Positions 1 to 26,896 of a DNA stretch of 64,000 nt are shown in pieces. Location: the NCBI RefSeq assembly GCF_040436345.1, contig NC_133216.1, positions 17,336,110 to 17,400,109 on the forward strand, in the 5' to 3' direction. This stretch comes from Pagrus major. Its lineage: Eukaryota; Chordata; Actinopteri; Spariformes; Sparidae. The position numbers and the translations under genes were made by a program. The notes beneath the pieces were generated by a model that had not been told where the DNA came from, did not search any database, and saw only the letters and a program-made list of their open reading frames with translations. Each line of letters opens with the position of its first letter. The stretch's first letter is position 1.

Positions 1-351
1 CTGTGTTGTGTACTCAAATTAAGATTTGTTAGAATATCCCCCATTTAAATATATGTATAATTTACCTGTACTTGTATGTGTAATAATTAAACACATTTTT
101 ACATTTACATTTTACATCAGATACCTTAAGACTTTAACTTACTTACTCACATACAACCTTTGGGTAATTTTTAAAACTCTGAACTACTTTTTGTAGAAGC
201 AGAAAATAACATGGAAATACTCCAGTAAAGTACAAATACATTGAATACATTGTACTTCACTACAGCTTTTGAGTAAATGTAAGCTACTTCAATGTGTCCT
301 CCACCCCAGCTAATGGATATTTATGGAGATAAAAAAATATAATCCTAAACC

Positions 352-394
352 TATTTATTTATTTATTTATTTAGTTAGTTAGTTAGTTAGTTAT
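352..394. repeat. Compound tetranucleotide microsatellite (TTTA)n(GTTA)n
   Basis: A run of TTTA units passes directly into a run of AGTT units. It lies just left of the left arm of the inverted repeat at 406-420. Confidence 0.85.
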
Positions 395-405
395 CATCAC
401 TGAGC

Positions 406-577
406 ATGTTTTATAGGGTGTCCAAGTTACAATAGATCCAGGCGCCAAGGGAGTGTGTTGAAAAACATTTTTTCCCCTTTAGTTATTTATTTGTTTATTA
501 TGCACTTGAATCTATATGTCTTTATTTACATGTGTATCTTTATATTTGCTTGCATATTATTGCACCCTATAAAACAT
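406..577. repeat. Small inverted-repeat element, possible MITE
   Basis: ATGTTTTATAGGGTG at 406-420 is the exact reverse complement of CACCCTATAAAACAT at 563-577. The arms are 15 bp and enclose about 142 bp of A/T-rich sequence. This looks like a small non-autonomous DNA element or its remnant, but no target-site duplication was established. Confidence 0.5.
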
Positions 578-625
578 ACTACAGTGTAAATAGCTGTATA
601 CTGAAGTCATCATTATTAATACATA

Positions 626-631
626 AATGAA

Positions 632-666
<35 letters not shown>

Positions 667-667
667 A
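626..667. repeat. (AAAT)n microsatellite
   Basis: About ten perfect AAAT/AATA units lie about 50 bp to the right of the inverted-repeat element at 406-577. Confidence 0.9.
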
Positions 668-749
668 GTTTATTTATTAAGTATAGTGAAATCCTTTGTG
701 TTTGCTGTTTCTACCCTGTATGCTGCACCCCGATACTACAGGGGGCAGT

Positions 750-842
750 AATGTGCCGGAAATGACAACATCCGGGTATTTGCAGAATTGCGCTTGACCA
801 ACGCTTGCGTATCTTTGAGCGTAGGGCCCTCTCTGTTCAGTG
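750..842 (+). promoter_or_regulatory. prpf8: Probable prpf8 promoter and non-coding first exon
   Basis: Two ETS-like cores are present: CCGGAAAT at 756-763 and, in the opposite orientation, ATCCGGG around 770-776. A pyrimidine-rich stretch (CCCTCTCTG) precedes a good donor, CAGTG|GTAAGA, at 842/843. The coding ATG at 1727 sits just behind a TTAG/TAG acceptor near 1711-1716, so a spliced non-coding leader exon is expected. From memory, human PRPF8 also has a non-coding first exon. The transcription start cannot be fixed from sequence alone. Confidence 0.45.
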
Positions 843-1726
843 GTAAGAAATACTCGTTTCCGGCGTAGCTGCTGTCCGTGATTTCCACTGAACTACGCTC
901 ATCGTGTGGCCGCCGTCGTTCATCGTGCGTGATGCAGTTTTATGAAGACAAATCAACACAACAGTGAAACGGAAAAAGGACGATACATCCCTGAAAGAGC
1001 AATGTTGTGGTAGCCCACTGTGTATGGAACAAGGCTATCTTCAACGTTAAGAAGTTGCCCCGGGAGTAAAGGTAGCAAGGTGCGTGGATTTGCAAGCATT
1101 TTCGTTTTTGTTACTTAACATTCAGTCGTTAGCTGGTATGCTAGTTTTAGCATTTTGCTAGCTTACCGCTTCACCCACGTTTGGCCTAATCTACAACTAT
1201 GTCTAACTCGACATAAGGTTATGCAAACTTGTCGTGAAATTTGTGGTGAAGAGTCGATTGATTGTACTTTAAAATGAGAAGTCCACTGAATGAGTAATAC
1301 GTGAGGTTTGCTGTTGTTTTAAGATGTGCGTAACCGGACAGTTTGTGCCGCAAGAGAAGCCATGTTGGTAAGCTAGCAAGCTAACCGCTAGCTGACTGTC
1401 TGTATGGAGATTTCATTGCCAAGTTAATGTGTAACAGTTGTGTGTCCTATTAAGCCAAGGAATAGCTACGTGTTTCTGTCAAATTAAACAACAGTCGTTT
1501 CAATTTAATCCATTGCGGTTTAACTTTGCTTGGTTTGTAGAGTAGGTAAGATTTCGGCGAATAACCTACGAAATGTTGGAGCAAGCCAGATAACTCGGTG
1601 TGCTCATGTAACGGAGAGTTGCCCTTAAATTGAGTTGGCTCATTAAAACAAAACTCGTACAACACATGCAGTGTCAGTGTTAATATGCAGTCTTTGTTTG
1701 ATGTTTGTTGTTAGTAGTGAGGCGCC

Positions 1727-16654
<14,928 letters not shown>

Positions 16655-17066
16655 GAGCAGCCGTTCTGCACACGTTTTGTAGATAGCTCTGCAAGAATCA
16701 TGTGGAGCCGGTCCAGAACAGCCCTTGTAATATTTCTATTGAACACATGTAACTGTGATGTTTGGAAATCTTTGTGTAAAGGCTTAAGGACATTTTAGAA
16801 GTAATTTTTTTGATATTTTCTACCAATGTTTTGTTTTGTTCCCCACTCTCTACTACTTTCTTCTCCTTTACATCTACGCATATGTGCATTTGTGTGTAGT
16901 TTAAAGTACACAATACTTCAGTGTAATATTTGTCAATTAATATTGTTTCAGAAAGGGTAAAGACTTACTTCCCTTTAGCGCATTGAGAAATGAAATTGAA
17001 AGTTTGTATTTTCATGCCAGTTACCATGTTGTACTGTACATCTTGTGACATCGTAGCTTGGGTTTA

Positions 17067-17072
17067 AATAAA
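17067..17072 (+). terminator. prpf8: prpf8 polyadenylation signal
   Basis: Canonical AATAAA lies 413 bases after the prpf8 stop codon and is followed by a T-rich stretch near 17079. It is the first AATAAA after the stop. Confidence 0.75.
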
Positions 17073-17089
17073 GATCACTTTTTTTATGA

Positions 17090-17485
17090 ACGTGTCTCAT
17101 AATCTGCTTTTATTCTTATATTGTAATAACACTATACAATATCTGTTTACCAGAAGATAATTAGGTGGCATGCATGTTAATTTTGACTGTACAGGGGAAC
17201 CTTTTTTTGGCTTGCTTCCCTTTTTTTGGGGGGAAGGCCGCAGGTCAACACCACCCACTTGTTTTGGTTCCTGCTCATGCACATTTTACTGTAGTTTGTA
17301 CTGTAGTAAAGTGTAGTTGTCTGGCTTTTATTTTAATTATGTGATTGACATTTTATTGGATGGTTAAAGGTCAGCATTTGTTGGTGTCTCTACAGAGGAA
17401 ATTCAATGTTCACATCCTGCTGCGTGCATCAGCATGCATGCTCGACTTGGCAGGCGAGTTTCTGCATGTTGTGTGTGTGTGTCTG

Positions 17486-17527
<42 letters not shown>

Positions 17528-17881
17528 CGAATTACATTGGTCAGGAAAGTAGGAGGATCCTGCAGCGAGAAGCCTGCATGAGTACTGTCCTGCACCCTGT
17601 AGCATGCACCAATGCAGAGTACTCCATGTCCTTGTATCTTTCTTTTTTTCTCTGGCAGGCTTTTTAATGTGACCACACCATGAAGATGCGTGACGTGTTG
17701 CTGGAAGAGGAGCAGCTCAAGTTCAGACGTGTCGGTGGCTTCACGCGGGACGCGCTTTAAACTTTCCCACCAGCTCTACATTGTTGTTTTCACTTTTATT
17801 ATCTCGTTTTACGATCCGCCTGTTTTAGTCGCTGTCGGTTTCGATAGTTGAGACGGAGCATGTGAAGCGAGCTGTCCGGAC
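17090..17881. other. prpf8-rilp spacer with a TG/CA microsatellite
   Basis: No gene is seen. A (GT)n tract at about 17470-17524 is broken by a short TCTGTTTCT. The last 200 bases become G/C-richer and must hold the rilp promoter and 5' UTR. No TATA box was recognised. Confidence 0.6.
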
Positions 17882-20800
17882 ATGGAGGTACATGAAGCGC
17901 ATTCAGAGACCAAATCCATGGAGGGCTGTTTTGACAGGTCGTCCTCGGCTCTGACTGTCGATGATGTGTATGAAATAGCCAAACTGATCGGCACCGAGGT
18001 GGAGAAACTTATCGATGGATGCGGTAAAGAGAGCGTCGTGGGTCTGGTGCCGAAGATAGTGAAAGTGCTGGAGCTGCTGGAGAGCTTCGCGTCGAGGAAC
18101 CACGCTCACAGGCTGAAGGAAGAGGAGCTGCTGAAGACCTTCGAGACGATCCAGCTGCAGCAGCAGAAGAAACGTGCGGGGAAGGAGAGCGAGGAGGGCG
18201 GCGATAAACATGAAATACGGGTGAGAGAGACGGCGCCAGGGCTGTCTACCCTCTGTGTGTGTTATACTGACTTTACAGCTGTGTAACAGTGCTTCATTTC
18301 AACGATAGCAGCGAGTGTTTCGCCTGTTTTCTGTGTCGTGACTCACGTCAACCTAACGTGAGCTGACAGGCAGCCCAGAGGAAACCAGCGACGGTACATG
18401 GCCGACGCCTTCCACATGGAGCGGACGTATGAACATATAACAAAAACATTAAAAAAGATACAGAAGGCTTGTAAAGAACATTTTTAATCGAAATTATTAA
18501 GCTAACTATATGTGTTTTGATTGTGTAGACCCTGGCGTTATAGAATAAACTGTACTAGCTACTGTAGCTGTCAGTTACCTGACTAATTGATGGTAAGCCG
18601 CCATCTTTAACCCGAGCCCTGCCTGTGTCGTCAAGGCAACCGCGGCGTGACAGTTAGCAGTTAGCTAACTTTTAACTAGTTAACAGTAGGGATATTTAAC
18701 CATTACAATAACCTTTTCCCGTAATAGTTCATATTTGCCATTGTCATGTTAAATGTGTGTGTTAAGCCAGGTAATGTGACACAGCAGTGTTTTCGCTACT
18801 TGGCAGGGTATTGCACAATTAACCAATGTTAGCTACTACCTTAGCTAAAAAGAAGCTAGCTAGCTAATCAATGAAGCTGCATAGGTGAAGTCTTTGACAT
18901 GTGCTTATTGTTTATAAGTACATTAACTCAAGTACTTACGTAAGTCTAATTTTGAGGTACTTGTACTTTACTTGAGTATTTACATTTTCTGCTATATTAT
19001 ACTTCCACTCCACTACATTTTGGAGGCAAATATTGTACATTTTACTCCACTATATTTCTTCGATAACCTTAGTTACTAGTTACTTTGCAGATAATGTGCT
19101 GCACCAGAGCCAAAGCAGCACATTTTTAAATACATTTATTTTTATCGGCAATCAGAAAAGATATCGGGTATCGGTCCGATAATTTTCCATGCCGATAATC
19201 GGTAGACCCAAGATATACAGCTGATATATGTGTAATTTACATTAATTGCCAGAAATGTGCTTTTGATACTTAATTACATTTAACATCAATAGTTAAAGTT
19301 AACTTTCGGGTACTTTGTACAACACTGACAATCAGTAATACTGCATAGATGAAGTCTTTGTATACTTATAGTCGCCCAAGTTAGCAAACATCATGTAAAA
19401 GTAGCATATTAGCAGTATCCTAAATTCATTTGGTGTGTATCAAAGTTTATATATACTGCAGACTATTCATTATTAATGCTAAATGTGGATGTCCAACAAT
19501 CATTAATGATTTAAAACATAGTATTAAAGAGTTAGTATGGTACAGCATTAATAGTTGTATAGCATTGTTTGTTGTACATTGATCTACCACCGGGACGAAG
19601 TGGGCCACGGGGCCCCAGGGCAGGTTCACTGGGCAGGGTAAGTGGTTTGTGGCAATTAGGTTAACAGGAACTTTCAATGAGAATATGCACTTGAGCGCAT
19701 GATATCAGGGGTTAATAGGAGCCCCCAGCAGCTAAACTTTGCCCAAGGCCCCCGTAAGCAGGTTAATCCGGGCACGTGTATGTTCCATAAAGCCTCATTT
19801 GTAAAACTCCATTCTGAAAAGTAAACAAACAGCCATTTGCGTGTCAAATATAGCTTTCTTTTTAACTACTAAGTTACTTTTACATTTTAATTTTCTCAAT
19901 TAGTTGTACTTTATTAAAGTAAAAAGTGTCACACAAAATAAACAAACACTACTCAAATACCAGTGCTCCAAAACTGCAGATGTTAAGAACATTTTGCTAC
20001 TTAAATACTTGTCTTTTTCTGTGGTCATGTTGCATACGGATCAGGCCATGGTGTTATGAAGTGTGACATTCATGCAGTTTGAACTAGTTCATATGGGACA
20101 TAAAACAGATTCGCTTTAAAATGCTGCTGTGACATGAGTAGAGTACAGACAGAAATGGGAAGTTGAATATGTGTAATGGTTTATCAACACAACAAAGAAC
20201 TTCACTGTCACAGTTGTGTGTGACAACGAGTCTGTTAAATGGTTTTATAAAGGCAAGATCAATATTTGTTTTGACATACATTGATCATAGGGCTGTCTGA
20301 TTCATCTTTAACTGTGCTTACTTTGTAACGTCTGTTCCTGAGAAGTCAGAACTTATTGTTGAGATGTCTTGGAAACATTTCAACAAATGACTTAACAAAC
20401 TGACACACCCACTTAGATGCAATCTACTTTGCTGAAGCCAAATTCCTACACGCTCAAGAGACTTTTACATTTTTGCATGTCCTGTCTCTGAGCCTATGGT
20501 TTTACCATCTGTCTCTCATCCTCTCAAGCAGGAGCTGCAGCAGAAGGAGCAGCAGTGGAGAAGGAGGTGTGAGGAGCTGCAGGTTCATGTACAGCAGCTC
20601 CAGGAGGACAGGGAGGAGCTGCAGAGCAGGCTGAAGGGCAGCCATGCGCAGGGAGGTATGTCTGTCTGGACTGTGTTTGCTCCCGAATCACTTTCAAAAA
20701 GACTGAGTCATTCCAAAAGCAGCCTTTCCCTGCTGCACACTACAAAGTGTTTATAGTAGTGATATGACAGTCCCAGAAATGGAGATGTTACAATACTGAA

Positions 20801-22697
20801 CCAAAGCCCAAGGGAATAATGGGGATTCTTTCCTTCTGTGAGAGTTGAGTGGACAATCTCTGTGTTATTTAAGATGGCTCTAAATCCCAGGCATGAGTTG
20901 TGACATGTTTAAACAAAACAGTATAAACAAATTAATGTATAAATCAAAATAACAATCAAGCATGATTAATATCTCATTGCTTTCACTGTCAATAGCATGG
21001 AAACACCAAGTATTTCTTCCAAACATATTTGGATCATAATTTGTCCTAAGTGCCCTGATGATCCCTTGAACACCCCTAAGACTTATCCAGCCTTGCCATC
21101 AGCTCTTCTTTAAACAAGCAAATCAACCTCAACACCATTTGGTTATCTAGTTTTCCTTCTCCAGTCCAAGAATGCAAATGTATGTGACACTACTGTCCGT
21201 GAAAAATGCTTCCCCATCGGTTGCTGGACAGATTCAAAGCAGTGGGTTAACAGTCAAATGCTCTGAGGTCGAAAGCAGTCCAACTGGTTTCTAATTGAAC
21301 AGTTATGTTTGAAGCAGCATTTCTCACAGGAGGGACAGGATTCAGTGGAGGCTGTGCTTACCCTGTAAACATAAAGACAATGCAATGAAAAAAAAAGGTC
21401 CAAAAAGGTCCAAATTTGCAGTGTGGGTTTTTTCTTTTTCATCAACAGAAAAGATATCCTCCCTTCTTCTCTCGTGTCGCCGATAAATATCAGCATGTAG
21501 AAAACTCTAAGCCAGAGGGTGGAGTCTCTTCGCTGGATCTTGTTTATGTTTTCATATGCTGACAGGAAAAACATGACGTCTTAATCCTTTTGTGATTTAT
21601 TTGACAAGAGGCCAAGTGGCAGATGAAATGTTGTGATTAGTTTCATGTGATGAATGTGACCGCTATCAGGCTCCCGTGCTTTAATCAGGTATGGTGAAGT
21701 TCAAATATACTAGTTGATTTCAATTTGTGTTAAAGAATTTAATTTTAAGGGACTTCAGTAAATGGTTTAAAAGAAATGCCTTATTTTTTTCTGCTTGACC
21801 TGTTTGTCTAGAATCTCACCTTGAATTGTATCTACCTGTGCGATAGCTTTGTTTTTTTTATTTGCTGAGGTTTTGAGATATCCACGTCAGAGATTTCTCC
21901 ATCCACTCCCATACAATGGAGCTGAATTTATTTTTATTTGTGGTCTGTTTGCATTAAAAAATATAACTGAGAAAGTCTAACAATAACATATCTTTCCAAA
22001 CAAAAAGTATCATTTACTCTAGATAATCCACAGATTCGCTGTGATCAGTTTTCCAAATATTTTTTTCAGTGCTTACAGCGCAACAAAATATTCTGTTTAT
22101 CTCAATATGCTGGGATGGTAGCATTACCTCAGAGACAAATATCTCAAAACCTGGAGGCATGAAACCAAAACGATCTGCAAGACGATAAAACACAAGGAGC
22201 AAGCAGAAGATAATGTATATATTTTTTGTGATTTTGATTAGCTGAACCTTTAACTCCGTGTAAAACATATCAAGATCACGTGCAGCATTCTCTGTCACTA
22301 ATACAACACTTTGATTAGAAGAAAGCTCGTGGCAATAACCTGTTACATGATAGTTTCTTCTGGTTCATGTTATTTATGACACATTTTCTTAAAAGAGAAT
22401 TATTATGGTCATATTTTTTACCATGTAAATGGCAGGAATGGCTGGAATTAAACATCCAGCTTTGTTGTATATGTTTATACCCTGTATGCAGTCATCACAC
22501 TACTTTCAACATTTCTCATGCTTAGTTTATTGCATGATAGATTATTCAACGCTTCAGATCAGTAAAACTGCTTAATTAGCAATCAATCCACTATATAATT
22601 ATTATATAATGCAGTGTAATAATCATTGCATCGATTGACAGGAAAAAGTTTAACAAAAAGGATGTACATTCAGGGCCACGGCTTTCTTTACCTGACC

Positions 22698-22750
<53 letters not shown>

Positions 22751-25700
22751 ACCGTGTCCAGCGGCAGGAGCGAGAGGTGATGCTGAAGCTGAAGGAGGTG
22801 GTGGACAGACAGAGAGATGAGCTGAGGGCCAAAGTCCAGGAGATAACCACCATCTCCAAAGAGGTGGAGGCGGTAAGGAGACACAAACACAAACATATGA
22901 CGATTCTCCTGCTCATGTAGCAGGGTTTTACTTTAAACTCCTCAAAAACGAAAAAACGATGGCGTAGTCGAAAAATTATATAGGGAAAATACCTTTTAAT
23001 TACACCAACCTCCACAATGCAGCAGTGCAAATATTTACAAAAGTGAAAATAACAAACAAACTGTACAATATCTACATAAGGTGAACATTTCCCCATAAAC
23101 AAAACACGTGATTTGGCCACACAATCACCATGAAAAAAATAAAAAACACACGTGTCATGCGATCTCTCTCTTTCCTCCATCGTCCCACTCTTTTTACGGG
23201 CGGTAATGGTTTCGCCTCCGTTTTGCCTGCATGGCCGAGGACAAGGTGAGTGTGAAGCGTTTCATCCATTTGTGAGTGTCTACTGATTGTGTGAGTATGT
23301 ATGTATCCCGGAAATAGTAGGACGAGCAAGCGTGCACCCTTGATCACACTACTAAACAGTTAAGGGAATGGATAATTATGGGATGTCTTTAACGCCGACG
23401 TAAACGGGTCGGAGAGCCGTGTACACCACACGGCTCTCCGACCCGTGTGTGTGTGTGTATGGGCTGCCCACAGTCAGTGACGGAGCTGCTCCGTCACTGA
23501 CACGTTCTCATTAAAAGTCAAGAAGCAACACTTATTGCAGCTACAATATTTAATTGTGTTTTGGGTTTCTAGAGTTTTGTAGAGAGCAGAGAGAAAAGGC
23601 TATTATAATGTTTATGACTGTGGCTACAAAGGTCGGTTTCTTTGAAGGCATGTTGGCTGTTCGCATAGAAACAAATAATGTTTATTATGTTACTGTCATG
23701 CTAAGAGTGTAGCTTTTGTACGAGCCTTGTTACGTACACACCTGATCACACAACCATGTATCACAGGCAGCGTCATAGAAGTTAGATCATGTAAACCACA
23801 CCAATAAACACACTGGAGGACAGGAAGTGTTTTTTACTATCAGGGAAAGAGTGCAGAGGTTATACACATAGTCAGTGGTTGAGGATTTAACTGCACTTAA
23901 GACAAGTCAGGGCAGAGTTTTCACCCCCACACAGCTTAGATCTTGTTAATGTGTGTTGCACGTGCCTGTATGTGTGTCAAGGCACATGTACCACATGATT
24001 TGAATAGCAGCCATAACTGGGTGTGTATTTGTTAATTCTTTGCTCAGTTGCAGTCAGTTGACTTGAGTAAACACTGAAGAAACAGCTCATGGTCAGCTGA
24101 ACCAGTGTCAGTATTTGCTCAAATGGATGCCTGGAATTTTTATCATCCTTAAAATGAATGCTACACTTGTGTTGACATCGTGTGGTTTCATTCCTTCCCC
24201 CAGACATCTGGTCCAAATCCCACGCATGGAGAAATTCTCACCCCACTCATAGATACAGATAGATTGTTTTTTAGGTGCCCTGTCTTGTTGGTTTTGGGTT
24301 TAACTATTTTTATACCTGACAGAATGAAGAAATATGGAAAACTATCTTTTTGACTTTAAACCTGTTAAGTGATGAGTAATGAAAAATTGTAGTTCATGTG
24401 TAACAGTGTGTGTGTGTGTGTTTGTAGCTCCAGGAGCAGTTGGATCGCTTCATGAAGATGAACGCTGAGCTGCGACACAAGCAGGACGTCCTGCAGGCCC
24501 AGCTGAAGAGCATCGTGGAGAGGAAGGCCGACATGGAGGCCGACCTGAAGGAGAAAAACAAAGAGATCGAAAACCTCCAAGCACAGCTGGACAGAACCAA
24601 CAGCAACGGCCCTGTACGTATGCCTCTTACAAATGATAGATCATACATAGAGTTCATTTATGTTCCCTTTATTTCATGTCCAAAAAATATATGATAGTCT
24701 ACTAGTTTATAAAACTGTGTGGGTTCACCTTTCAAATTCAGAGACACTTCTACACTTATTTATGGTATTAAAACCACCCCTTAGAGATTACAAACAAATT
24801 CAAAGCTTGTACTACCAATCAAACAAGGCAGTTTCCAACCAAAAGAAACTATCAACATCTTTGTAGTCTGTATGACCTGATGTCTCTCTGTCTACCATCA
24901 GGCCAGTCCAAGTCAATCAGCTCCTGTGTCAACAAAAAAATCAGCGGTCGACCGGAAGGATCCCGATCAGCCATGCTTCACCAAGAAGGAGGTGCGTGAC
25001 ATCATTTTCGAGAGGAACGAGCTAAAAACCAACCTGTTCCTGGTGCAGGAGGAGCTCAACTACTATCAGAGGTGGGTCTACTGAGTGTGTGGACACGTTT
25101 TGTTTTGTATCCTTCTTAGGACACGCTTTAGTTCTGAAGTGGCACATTTTAGTAAATTGAGGTCATGGGTATGTAGGTGATCTAATTTCTTATGGTTGAG
25201 TTTTGAAGAACTCTTAATGAAAATGTTGGTGCATTTCTGCAGGGAGATCCTGAATGAGGAGAGGTGCCCGGGTTTCCTGTTAGAAGCCGTTGGCTCTGCC
25301 ATCAAAAAAAGGAGAAAGCTCATCAAGGCAAAGATGCTCGGGATTCCTGTGAATGAATGTACCAGCAGGTCTGTCATAAGCACACAACACCTATTCATCA
25401 CATCCAGAAATAATGGGCTGGTGTAGAAATATGTTCAGAAGAGAAGAAAGTCTGTTTTTCTTCTTTCAGTGACGAGGAGGAGAGGAGTTCTCTGTTTGGG
25501 CAGACAGAAGTTGATGGTACAGTAGTTGACGGCACTGACAAACCAGCTGAGTCACGCATTCGAAACCTGTGAGTAAAACTTCGGCAAACACTGCTACACT
25601 GCTTCACTGCACCACTCAGATTTAAAACCACTAGGCTGGTCTGAAAATAGCCAGACATGACGACCTCATCTGTGGTTTTTAGTTGGGTTGTCCCTGCTTG

Positions 25701-26896
25701 TGTTTTTGCTTTGAGAACATTAAAGTTCATTTCCTTGCTTGCATGGCTTTATTGTGTCAGTTAAGTGACCTGATCCGAAGAAGATCTCATCATTAAATAG
25801 GCCACTGGATAACTTTTAGTTGTGCTAGTAATCGTTTTCTCATGACACAGAGGTCAGACTGATATTAGAGGATTTATCTAGACAGGCTAGCTCAGGATTA
25901 TCTTAATGGCATTTGCTAGAAGCAATGGAGGGAGACAGAGAAATGTTAGACATGGGACAAAGTTCCTGGAATGGATGTGAAACCTGATGAATAATCAATT
26001 GAAACATGAAGCTCTTAGAGTGCTTTATTTTAGTAATATGGTTACACTACAATTTGTAATTCATTACCCAGTAGTAATTCAGCAAATCAACAGAAGAAAT
26101 TAAGTAGACTTGCTATTTACTACTTCAAAGTCTGTCGTTCTTGAAATGTGCATATGTAGAGTCGATTAATGTAGAATAAAGACTGGAAATTACCAGAGTG
26201 AAAAACTTGCAGGGAAGGAAATCTTACTTACTCAGTAACTTTGGGAAAGTCTAAGTGAAGGAAAGCCCCTTGACTGAGAATCTGATTAAGTGAAGAATGT
26301 GTTTGACGACTCTTGTCTGGCCAGGGACTTAAAATAAAGCTGGGTTAAGATGTGTTATGGGTCTCTTTAGCTTTATCAGACAGCCAGTTTAATGCATTTT
26401 GCAATGTCACTTATGGTACAGATGATCTAAAATAAATTAAGAAACATAAAATAATATCTTTAGCCCAGAATCTACAAAGAGAAACAAGTAGAGAATGATC
26501 AGTTAAACTCAAAACACTGCAGTGGTGTGTGCTCTAACTCGCATTAAATGCAAAGTAAGGGCAATAAAAGTGGACCAAAGCATCAGCTGCTATAAACTAA
26601 ATCAGACAAACACAGCAGACGTCATCTGTGAATCAGAGTAGTTCCATCTCTCTGCTGAGCTGCTGCTGTCACTGTACTGAGGACTTTGTCAATCCTGGAC
26701 TATATTTAGCTGTAATCCCTGACTACAGATCTGACCTCAGGCCTGTTTGTTCCACTCTGTCTGCTACAGCTTTGGCTTCCTGACGCGGTCAGGCAGCAGC
26801 CGGAGCCCCACCCACATGAGCAGCTCTGCCTCCAGCTGGGAGATCATCGGAGACTCAGAGGCCACCGATGAAAGAGAGCAGCGACTGCCCTCCTGA
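17882..26896 (+). CDS. rilp: Rab-interacting lysosomal protein (Rab7 effector)
   Basis: RILP binds Rab7-GTP on late endosomes and lysosomes and recruits dynein-dynactin. Eight exons give 430 aa (human RILP about 401): 17882-18220, 20532-20655, 22751-22872, 24428-24613, 24902-25071, 25243-25368, 25470-25568, 26770-26896. Residues about 20-110 form the RH1 domain. Residues about 115-250 are a long Gln/Glu/Lys-rich coiled coil. Residues about 275-345 match RH2, with the FTKKEVRDIIFERNELKTNL and YYQREILNEERCPG stretches. The C-terminal tail is Ser/Thr-rich and ends in LPS. Phases agree at every junction. The paralogues RILPL1 and RILPL2 are alternatives. The neighbours (prpf8, scarf1) match human RILP and decide the name. 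Exon 2 has a tandem acceptor (see findings). Confidence 0.88.
18915..19330. repeat. Dispersed teleost-type repeat (TACTTGAGTA family)
   Basis: It contains ATTTTGAGGTACTT, CTTGAGTATTT, a CCACTACATTTTGGAGGCAA stretch, and a block with GCCGATAATCGG. Nearly the same order recurs at 29780-30020 and, inverted, at 30240-30540. It lies in rilp intron 1 and has no coding capacity. It is probably a non-autonomous DNA element; the class is inferred. Confidence 0.7.
21868..22152. mobile_element. Small inverted-repeat element in rilp intron 2
   Basis: AGGTTTTGAGATAT at 21868-21881 and ATATCTCAAAACCT at 22139-22152 are perfect 14-bp inverted repeats bounding a 285-bp A/T-rich non-coding segment. This is consistent with a MITE. 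Confidence 0.6.
22700..22750. repeat. (TG)n tract running into a rilp 3' splice site
   Basis: About 24 TG units run without a break into the CAG acceptor of rilp coding exon 3 (exon begins 22751). There is no separate polypyrimidine tract. Confidence 0.9.
23404..23446. repeat. Perfect 19-bp-arm palindrome (hairpin)
   Basis: The left arm, 23404-23422 (ACGGGTCGGAGAGCCGTGT), and right arm, 23428-23446, are exact reverse complements with a 5-base spacer. It is GC-rich in an A/T-rich intron (rilp intron 3) and is followed by a short TG run. Confidence 0.9.
23473..23501. repeat. Perfect 13-bp-arm palindrome (hairpin)
   Basis: GTCAGTGACGGAG and CTCCGTCACTGAC are separated by three bases. It starts only 27 bases after the end of the 19-bp-arm palindrome, so the two hairpins form a pair. 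Confidence 0.9.
24406..24427. repeat. Short (TG)n tract at a rilp 3' splice site
   Basis: A TG run of about seven units is followed by TTTGTAG, the acceptor of rilp coding exon 4 (starts 24428). Confidence 0.85.

Larger units (their letters stand above)
1..749. other. Spacer upstream of prpf8, repeat-rich
   Basis: No coding region is seen here. Bases about 150-300 are A/T-rich with repeated TACTT/AAGTA and GAGTAAA motifs, like the dispersed repeats at 18915 and 29730. The rest holds tetranucleotide tracts and a 15-bp inverted repeat, listed separately. The sequence becomes less A/T-rich just before the presumed prpf8 promoter near 750. Confidence 0.6.

Noticed and set aside
22626-23180. Open frames with poly-CV or poly-HT runs (also 17410-17676 and 29070-29452)
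   Set aside because: They are translations of the TG/CA microsatellites, not genes.
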